Assembly (NCBI GenBank): GCA_937873345.1
Contig: CALMRL010000544.1
Coordinates: 1-8,390, forward strand
DNA: 8,390 nt
Direction of reading: 5' to 3'
From: an uncultured Beijerinckiaceae bacterium
GTDB lineage: Bacteria > Pseudomonadota > Alphaproteobacteria > Rhizobiales > Beijerinckiaceae
Shown here: positions 1-4,816 of the stretch, one piece after another
Numbering within the stretch: position 1 is the stretch's first letter
How the letters are laid out: every line of letters begins with the position of its first letter
Program-made: the position numbers and the translations under genes
The notes under the pieces: generated by a model
The model's database searches: none
The model's input: the letters and a program-made list of their open reading frames with translations, nothing else
What the model was told of the DNA's origin: nothing

Positions 1-2
1 CC

Positions 3-641
3 CCCGCGCGCTTCTTCACGAGGCCTCCCGGCTCGACCGAGCCGTCGGGCGAGACGCTGGACAGGCTGGCGCAGCGCATCGTCGCCGCGCATGTCCCGGG
101 CCGCGGGCTGCATATCCTCGGCACCGGCATCGGCGACGGGTCCGAGGCCGCCGACCGGCTCGTTGCCCTCGCACGGACACTGTCCGAGCGGGGACGGGCC
201 CTCATCGTCGATCTCGGCACCACGCCGGCGAGGCTCGCCGCGCTCGCCCAGGTCGGGCCGGGGCATCGTGACGTCGTCGCGCTCCCCGGCCTGTCGGAGG
301 TGCTTGCCGGCGATGCCTCCTTCGCCGAGGTGATCCACCGCGATCGGGCCTCGCGCCTGCATTTCATCCCCACCGGCGCGATCGAGGCCGATTTCCGCGA
401 TTTCGACCTGATCCTCGACGCGCTGTCGCAAACCTACGACTTCATCGTGCTTCTCACGCCATCCTATCCCCGTTCGGAGATCGCCCGCGTGATGGCGCCC
501 TATGCCGACGTCGTCGTGCTCGCGGCGACGGCGGCGTCGGACACCTCCGCGCTGCGGGCGCTGGAGACGGAGATGATCGAGGCTGGGGCGCGTGACGTGC
601 TGACGATCGACCACGTCGCACCCGCTCGCGAGGTGGCTTGA
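3..641 (+). CDS. C-terminal end of an exopolysaccharide export protein (Wzz / BY-kinase-like), 5' partial
   Basis: The frame is open from the first bases of the window to the stop at 639-641, giving about 212 residues; the N-terminus lies outside. The stretch GLSEVLAGDASFAEVIHRD followed by LHFIPTG (about 288-383) matches the region after the nucleotide-binding core in Wzz/GumC/ExoP-type inner-membrane polysaccharide co-polymerases fused to a bacterial tyrosine kinase (BY-kinase) domain. Such proteins control chain length and export of exopolysaccharide. The kinase motifs look degenerate: the expected Walker A position reads LGTGIGDGSEAA (117-152), with no Lys-Ser/Thr. The A' strand ALIVDLG (198-218) keeps its Asp. 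The expected Walker B reads YDFIVLLTPS (435-464), without the usual Asp before TP. There is no C-terminal tyrosine cluster. I infer a non-catalytic kinase-like domain that keeps a structural role in export. The neighbouring acetyltransferase and deacetylase support a polysaccharide role. The family call is fairly sure; loss of activity is inference. Confidence 0.8.
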   Translation, partial: PARFFTRPPGSTEPSGETLDRLAQRIVAAHVPGRGLHILGTGIGDGSEAADRLVALARTLSERGRALIVDLGTTPARLAALAQVGPGHRDVVALPGLSEVLAGDASFAEVIHRDRASRLHFIPTGAIEADFRDFDLILDALSQTYDFIVLLTPSYPRSEIARVMAPYADVVVLAATAASDTSALRALETEMIEAGARDVLTIDHVAPAREVA

Positions 642-693
642 GGCACCAATGCGATGTCCCCGGGCGCGGGCCTGATACGCTGCGCGACGTTGC

Positions 694-745
694 GGAGGTC
701 GGACGGTCCCGAGCGGCCCGCCCGACCAGATCAGGCCGGACCTCC
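694..745. terminator. Inverted repeat between convergent genes, probable bidirectional terminator
   Basis: The 129-bp gap between the export-protein stop (641) and the acetyltransferase stop (771) holds a strong GC-rich hairpin. Arms 697-709 and 715-727 pair at 11 of 13 positions around a 5-base loop. An alternative outer pairing exists between 694-700 (GGAGGTC) and 739-745 (GACCTCC), sharing part of the left arm. No T-run follows on either strand, so a classical intrinsic terminator is not proven. Position between two converging stop codons suggests transcript ends for both genes. Confidence 0.45.
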
Positions 746-770
746 TCGACAGCTCTGATCCGAAACGGCC

Positions 771-1946
771 TCAGCTCATCGTGCGACGCAGCCGCAGGGC
801 GAGGGCATGGAGGCGGGGGTCGCGCTTGATCCGCCGCTTCGTCGCCCGACGCATCCTCAGCATCAGGGCATATCCCCGGCCGATCGGCGACATTGGTACC
901 ACCACGTCGAAGAGCGCGATCGCCTCGTCGCAGAGCGCCGCCTTGTAGCGCGCTTCGCCGATGCCGAGGTCGAACCGCCCGATGCCGCGCGCGCAGCAAT
1001 GCGCGATGAGGCGCATCAGGAGCAGGTCGCCGGGACTCACGCGGGCGATCGCCTCGTCGGGGTCGAAGGCGTTGAACATGCCGCTCCAATGCCCGCCGTG
1101 CACGCCGCCGCCATAGACGGCGATGATGCGATCATCGAGGGTCAGCGCGTGCAGCTCGATCGTCCCGGCGGCCGTCGTCTGCTCGATGAAGCCGCGCATT
1201 TCCGGAGCCTCGAAGTCCGATGCGATGCCGCGTGCCCGCAACCGTAGGCTCTTGTGCGCGATCACGGCGTCGATGACGCGGGTGCGCTCGATGGCGGTCG
1301 TCGCGACGACGTGGCGGACCTCGCCCATGCCGGCGAGCTTCGCCTCCTTCTTCCGCAGCTTCTTGCGCGCATCCTTCGACAGCTTGGCGGCGAACAGCTG
1401 CTCCGCATCGGAGGGCAGGGCGGTGCCGTAGGCCGCGCTGGGGCTCGGGCCATGCGGCAGGGCGATGAAGGGGTTCGGCGCGCCGGCGAAGACGGTGGGC
1501 TGGTTCGGCAGGGCGAAGACATCGGGGGCGCCGAGCGCTCTCGCCGCCGAGCGGAGTAGGCGCAGCAGGTCGGCGGCGCTCCAGTCCTGCGAGCGGCGGA
1601 GCAGGGCCATCGGCAGGTTGGCGTCGCGCCCGCCGAGCCAGCCCGCGACCGTGACGCCGCGGCTTCGCGTGATGCCGAGAAGAAGCAGGGCGACGGGACG
1701 GTCGTCCTCGTCGCGGGCCATGATGAAACGGGGCAGCACCCCGGCGCGCGCCCCGAGCGTCGCGATCCAGGGCAGGATGAAGCCGCGCGTCTGGTAGATC
1801 GAGCAGGGCGCGCAAGCCTCCAGCTCGGCCCAGTCCCGGACAACCGCGGCGGCGTCGGCGTGCGCGGTGACGGTCGCGAAGGGCGAAGACGGCGCCGCGG
1901 CGATCGACGCGTCGCGGTCGGGCAGGGCGAGGGACGGCATCGACAT
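771..1946 (-). CDS. CelD/BcsL-type GNAT acetyltransferase (Acetyltransf_6-like)
   Basis: This protein of 391 residues resembles the CelD/BcsL family, GNAT-fold acyltransferases found in cellulose and exopolysaccharide loci, presumed to transfer an acyl group from acyl-CoA to a sugar or lipid-linked intermediate; the exact substrate is unknown. Family-typical features are a basic segment KDARKKLRKKEAKL (about 191-204), a strand region IELHALTLDDRIIAVYGG (about 263-280), the segment VSPGDLLL (about 303-310), and the late motif FDLGIGEARYK (about 325-335) followed by a short C-terminal basic tail. Length is normal for the family. No signal peptide or membrane segment is evident, so it is probably cytoplasmic. 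The start is uncertain: ATG at 1946 or 1940 is possible, and a TTG at 1967 adds seven residues. None has a well-spaced Shine-Dalgarno. It is divergent from the deacetylase at 2036 and convergent with the export gene, which supports a role in polysaccharide modification. Confidence 0.85.
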   Translation of the reverse strand: MSMPSLALPDRDASIAAAPSSPFATVTAHADAAAVVRDWAELEACAPCSIYQTRGFILPWIATLGARAGVLPRFIMARDEDDRPVALLLLGITRSRGVTVAGWLGGRDANLPMALLRRSQDWSAADLLRLLRSAARALGAPDVFALPNQPTVFAGAPNPFIALPHGPSPSAAYGTALPSDAEQLFAAKLSKDARKKLRKKEAKLAGMGEVRHVVATTAIERTRVIDAVIAHKSLRLRARGIASDFEAPEMRGFIEQTTAAGTIELHALTLDDRIIAVYGGGVHGGHWSGMFNAFDPDEAIARVSPGDLLLMRLIAHCCARGIGRFDLGIGEARYKAALCDEAIALFDVVVPMSPIGRGYALMLRMRRATKRRIKRDPRLHALALRLRRTMS

Positions 1947-2035
1947 CGCGCCGAGGCTAGCAACCAAACCTCAAGGCAGGCTTGCGAGACTTGGTCAAAG
2001 CGCCTTCAACGCCGGCCCTCCGGCAGGATCGCCCG
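1947..2035. promoter_or_regulatory. Shared divergent upstream region of the acetyltransferase and deacetylase genes
   Basis: These 89 bp separate the two best start codons and must hold the leftward and rightward initiation signals unless promoters lie inside the genes. The stretch 1961-2010 is poorer in GC than the flanking genes. A TTGACC on the minus strand (RC of 1992-1997) resembles a -35 box, but I see no convincing -10 at the right distance. AGGA at 2025-2028 lies 7 bases before the ATG at 2036 and supports that start for the deacetylase. No operator is recognisable. Confidence 0.4.
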
Positions 2036-3085
2036 ATGCTCTTCCGCAAGTCGCAGCTGATCGGCGCCGGCTTCGCCGCCTTCCGGGCGACCGGCCTGCA
2101 CAGGGGCCTCGCACCGCTGACCCGCGGGCGCGGCGCCATTCTCACCCTGCACCACGTCCGTCCGGCGGCGCCGCGCGACGGCTTCGCGCCCAATGCTCTT
2201 CTGGAGATCGAGCCGGCGTTCCTCGACGCGGCGCTCGCGCGCATCCGGACGCTCGGCTTCGATCTCGTTTCGCTGGAGGAGGTGGTGCGGCGGCTCGGGG
2301 ATGCCGGCGCTCGCCCAGCCGTCGCGCTGACCTTCGACGACGGCTACCGCGACCTCATCGAACACGCCCTGCCGGTGCTGCGCCGCCACCGCGCGCCCTT
2401 CACCGCCTTCGTCACGGCGGGGTTCGCCGACCGCAGCGCCAGGCTGTGGTGGGTCGAGCTGGAGGAGGCCGTACGGGCGAGCACGCGTTTGCGGGTCGGC
2501 ATCGGGGACGAGATGGTCGACCTGCCGAGCGCCGGCGCGGCTGAAAAGACGCGTGCCTATAAAGCTCTGTACTGGCGTCTTCGCGCCGGGCCGGAGGAAC
2601 GCCTGTTGGCAGTCATCGCCGAGCTGGCGGGCGAGGCCGCCCTCGATCCCGCGGGGCTGGTCAGGGAGCGTTGCCTCGACTGGGATGGCGTGCGCTCCTT
2701 GGCTGCCGAGCCGCTCTGCACCCTCGGCGCCCACACCCGCACGCATCCGATGCTCGCCAAGCACGACGCCGCCTTTGCCCGCCATGAGATGGCGGAGAGC
2801 CGCCGCAGGCTGGCGGAGGAGACCGGCTCGCCCGCGCGCTTCTTCAGCTATCCCGTCGGGGATCCGACCTCCGCCGGTCCCCGCGAATTCGCGATCGCCG
2901 CCGAACTCGGCTTCGCCGCCGCGGTGACCACGCGGCCGGGCATGCTGTTTCCCGCCCACGCGGCCTCGCCGATGGCGTTGCCGCGTGTCTCCTTGAATGG
3001 CGGGTGGCAGAGCCTCGCCTGCCTCGACGTGCTGCTGTCGGGTACGCCCTTCGCCATCTGGAACCGCGGCCGGCTGGTGGCCTGA
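2036..3085 (+). CDS. Polysaccharide deacetylase, NodB homology domain (carbohydrate esterase 4 type)
   Basis: This 349-residue protein carries the motifs of metal-dependent polysaccharide N-deacetylases. They are an early strand with LTLHHV (residues 36-41), motif 1 TFDDGYRD with Asp101 and Asp102 (catalytic base and metal ligand by family precedent), motif 2 HTRTHP with the metal ligands His233 and His237, and SYPVG at about 271-275. The family removes N-acetyl groups from sugars in surface polysaccharide, chitooligosaccharide or peptidoglycan; the substrate here cannot be read from sequence. An insertion of roughly 100 residues between motifs 1 and 2 is common in the long exopolysaccharide-linked members. 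I see no clear signal peptide. I chose ATG 2036 because AGGA lies 7 bases upstream and because the 18-residue extension from TTG 1982 does not look conserved. It is divergent from the acetyltransferase, and its stop is only 3 bp from the stop of the DUF2842 gene. Confidence 0.9.
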   Translation: MLFRKSQLIGAGFAAFRATGLHRGLAPLTRGRGAILTLHHVRPAAPRDGFAPNALLEIEPAFLDAALARIRTLGFDLVSLEEVVRRLGDAGARPAVALTFDDGYRDLIEHALPVLRRHRAPFTAFVTAGFADRSARLWWVELEEAVRASTRLRVGIGDEMVDLPSAGAAEKTRAYKALYWRLRAGPEERLLAVIAELAGEAALDPAGLVRERCLDWDGVRSLAAEPLCTLGAHTRTHPMLAKHDAAFARHEMAESRRRLAEETGSPARFFSYPVGDPTSAGPREFAIAAELGFAAAVTTRPGMLFPAHAASPMALPRVSLNGGWQSLACLDVLLSGTPFAIWNRGRLVA

Positions 3086-3088
3086 CGC

Positions 3089-3307
3089 CTACTCCATCGT
3101 TGCGTCGGGCCGCTCCATCCAGCGGATCAACGGCATCATCGGCAGCACCCACCCCATGCCGATCACGGCGTAGTACAGCCATTGCAGCAGGTCGGGGGCA
3201 CCGAGCACGAAGCGCGCCTGGGCCAGTGCCATCGCCATCAGCGCGTAGGTGGTGACGAAGGCGAGCATGGCGGCGACGCCGACCAGCTTGCGGGCGCGAC
3301 GTTTCAT
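3089..3307 (-). CDS. DUF2842 small membrane protein
   Basis: This 72-residue protein has a basic start (MKRRARK), a first hydrophobic helix at about 8-30, a short loop, a second helix at about 41-62 and the ending MPLIRWMERP. Together these match DUF2842, a family of unknown function common in Hyphomicrobiales. It is probably an inner-membrane protein. The ATG at 3307 is well supported: GAGG lies about 7 bases upstream on the minus strand (RC of 3315-3318). It is divergent from heme A synthase, a neighbour I recall as frequent in this group, so a link to the respiratory chain is possible but unproven. Its 3' end almost touches the deacetylase stop, leaving no room for a terminator between them. 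Confidence 0.85.
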   Translation of the reverse strand: MKRRARKLVGVAAMLAFVTTYALMAMALAQARFVLGAPDLLQWLYYAVIGMGWVLPMMPLIRWMERPDATME

Positions 3308-3447
3308 CCTGATCCCTCGCGATCGGGGCAGTCAGCGCGTTAGGTCACAGGCCGAGCGCTGGACTCCGGCCGTCCTCAGATCCTATCTCCCGGACAAGCG
3401 GCCGGCAATGCCGGTCTCCGCCACCCTCCGGACGCCCGAGTTCCCGC
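3308..3447. promoter_or_regulatory. Divergent intergenic region, DUF2842 / heme A synthase
   Basis: This 140-bp gap must carry the upstream signals of both flanking genes. The only visible structure is a perfect palindrome CCGGCAATGCCGG at 3402-3414, about 34 bp before the ctaA start. It could be a small operator or chance in GC-rich DNA. No convincing -35/-10 pair is seen. The ctaA start has only a weak GAG (3438-3440) 7 bases upstream. Confidence 0.3.
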
Positions 3448-4563
3448 ATGACGGATGCCGTCGCGTCGCCGCTGGCGACCTATCGTCGATCAGGCGCCCT
3501 GGCAGCGCGGCCAAGCCGCCTCGTTGCCGCCTGGCTTTGGTGCCTAGCCGCCACCGTGTTCCTGATGGTGTTCCTCGGCGGCGCCACGCGGCTGACCGAG
3601 TCTGGCCTGTCGATCACGGAGTGGAAGCCGGTGACGGGCGTGCTGCCGCCGCTGAACCAGGCCGCCTGGCTCGACGCCTTCGGCAGGTACAAGGCGATCC
3701 CGCAATACGCGTCGCTCTTTCCCGACATGACGCTCGGGCACTTCCAGGCGATCTTCCTGATGGAGTGGTTCCACCGGCTCGTCGGGCGCCTGCTCGGCGT
3801 CGAGCTGCTGCTTCCGCTCGTCGTCTTCTGGGCGCGCGGCGACCTCACGACGCGCCTCAAGGCGCAAATGCTCGGCATCTTCGCCTTGGGCGGACTGCAG
3901 GGTTTCGTCGGCTGGTGGATGGTGTCGTCGGGGCTGAAGGACCGCGTCGAGGTGGCGCAGGAGCGCCTCGCCGTGCATCTTCTGCTGGCATCGCTGACCT
4001 TCGCCGCCCTGGTTTGGATCGCCAGCGAGCAGCGCCGCTCCGAAGCGGTCGAGCGCGTCTCGACCCGGCTGCGGTTGCTCGCCACCATCGTCGTCGTCCT
4101 GACGCTGGTGCAGATCGGCCTCGGCGCCCTGGTCGCCGGCCTGCGCGCCGGCGCGGCCTACAACACTTGGCCGCTGATGGACGGATACTTGATTCCACCG
4201 GCGAGTCTGCTCGGCGCGCTGGAGCCCGGCTGGCGCAATCTCGTCGACAACTTGGCGACGGTGCAGTTCCAGCACCGGATGACGGCCTACCTGTTGCTCG
4301 CCACCGTGCTGGTGCAGATAGTCGCGACCCTGCGCGTCCTGCCGGGCAGCGGCGCCGCGCGGCGATCGATCGCGCTCGCCGGCTTGGTCGCAACCCAGGC
4401 GACGATCGGCATCGTCACCCTCCTCTACGCCGTGCCGATCGCCGCCGGCCTGCTGCATCAGCTCTTCGCGATGGTGGTGCTGGCGATGGCCATCGTTCAC
4501 CGCCAGCGCCTCGGCGGTCCCATCGAAGCCGTGCGGCTGCCCGGCCGTGCAATCCGCGCCTGA
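3448..4563 (+). CDS. ctaA: Heme A synthase (COX15/CtaA family)
   Basis: Heme A synthase oxidises the C8 methyl of heme O to a formyl group, giving heme A for aa3-type cytochrome c oxidase, in the inner membrane. The 371-residue protein has about eight hydrophobic segments and the landmarks of the alphaproteobacterial/mitochondrial type. These are GGATRLTESGLSITEWKPV (about 44-62), MEWFHR with His109, QGFVGWWMVSSGL (about 151-163), VHLLLA with His177, YNTWPLMDGYL (about 238-248), QFQHRMTAY with His276, and LLHQLFA with His337. The four histidines match the heme-ligand positions of the family. There is a single cysteine (Cys32), so it lacks the disulphide pair of Gram-positive CtaA. Length is typical. 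ATG 3448 gives the usual short polar N-terminus before helix 1; its ribosome site is weak. No other oxidase-assembly gene is in the window. The gene is followed 3 bp after its stop by an inverted repeat. Confidence 0.95.
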   Translation: MTDAVASPLATYRRSGALAARPSRLVAAWLWCLAATVFLMVFLGGATRLTESGLSITEWKPVTGVLPPLNQAAWLDAFGRYKAIPQYASLFPDMTLGHFQAIFLMEWFHRLVGRLLGVELLLPLVVFWARGDLTTRLKAQMLGIFALGGLQGFVGWWMVSSGLKDRVEVAQERLAVHLLLASLTFAALVWIASEQRRSEAVERVSTRLRLLATIVVVLTLVQIGLGALVAGLRAGAAYNTWPLMDGYLIPPASLLGALEPGWRNLVDNLATVQFQHRMTAYLLLATVLVQIVATLRVLPGSGAARRSIALAGLVATQATIGIVTLLYAVPIAAGLLHQLFAMVVLAMAIVHRQRLGGPIEAVRLPGRAIRA

Positions 4564-4566
4564 TCC

Positions 4567-4630
4567 GCTCCACACGACCGATGCGCGAGGCTTGGCGCCG
4601 CCTTGCGCCGAGGCTGCTGGAGTGTGGAGC
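4567..4630. terminator. Nested inverted repeat just after ctaA, probable terminator
   Basis: A perfect 9-bp inverted repeat, GCTCCACAC (4567-4575) and GTGTGGAGC (4622-4630), encloses a second hairpin. That inner one has arms 4591-4598 and 4605-4612 (8 bp with one G-U pair) and a loop at 4599-4604. It begins 3 bp after the ctaA stop and lies in the gap between converging ctaA and ppc. There is no T-run, so the mechanism is uncertain; an RNA-stabilising 3' structure or a dispersed palindromic repeat is possible. Confidence 0.5.
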
Positions 4631-4780
4631 AGGTCGGCAGACTAGCACCATCACGCCGGCGCGCAGGGCGTCGACGTCGAAGGGCATCCAGTCCGGGCCA
4701 GGTGAGCGGCCGTCGAGCGCCGCGATCCATGCGGCGCCGGCGCTGGTTGTCAGCGATTGAGCCGCGGCGATGCGGGCGGG
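4631..4780. other. Intergenic stretch without a recognisable gene
   Basis: This is the middle of the 253-bp gap between the ctaA and ppc stop codons, which the flanking inverted repeats at 4567-4630 and 4781-4799 otherwise fill. The minus strand stays open in the ppc frame past the ppc stop, including a stretch reading GRSPGPDWMPFDVDALRAG. I recognise no family in it, no ribosome site precedes its ATG (4687), and an open frame of this length is expected in GC-rich DNA. I therefore do not call a gene. Confidence 0.4.
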
Positions 4781-4799
4781 CCGGGCGCCGTGCGCCTGG
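4781..4799 (-). terminator. Hairpin 18 bases after the ppc stop, candidate ppc terminator
   Basis: Arms 4781-4788 and 4792-4799 form an 8-bp stem around a 3-base loop (4789-4791). In the ppc transcript one position is an A-C mismatch. It lies just beyond the ppc stop codon (4817-4819). There is no U-run, so it is only a terminator-like structure. Confidence 0.35.
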
Positions 4800-4816
4800 G
4801 CCGGGTTGGAGCGCGA

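Noticed and set aside
3402..3414. Palindrome CCGGCAATGCCGG in the ctaA upstream region as a regulator site
   Set aside because: It is too short and GC-rich to separate from chance without conservation data, so it is noted only in the intergenic entry.
4415..4687. Minus-strand 90-codon frame starting MPFDVDALRAG after the ppc stop
   Set aside because: No ribosome site or family match; most of it is antisense to ctaA and the inverted repeat. The open stretch is not longer than expected for this base composition.
3249..4760. Plus-strand open frame of 503 codons over ctaA
   Set aside because: It is an out-of-frame shadow of ctaA, extremely Arg/Ala/Pro rich, with none of the hydrophobic helices seen in the true frame.
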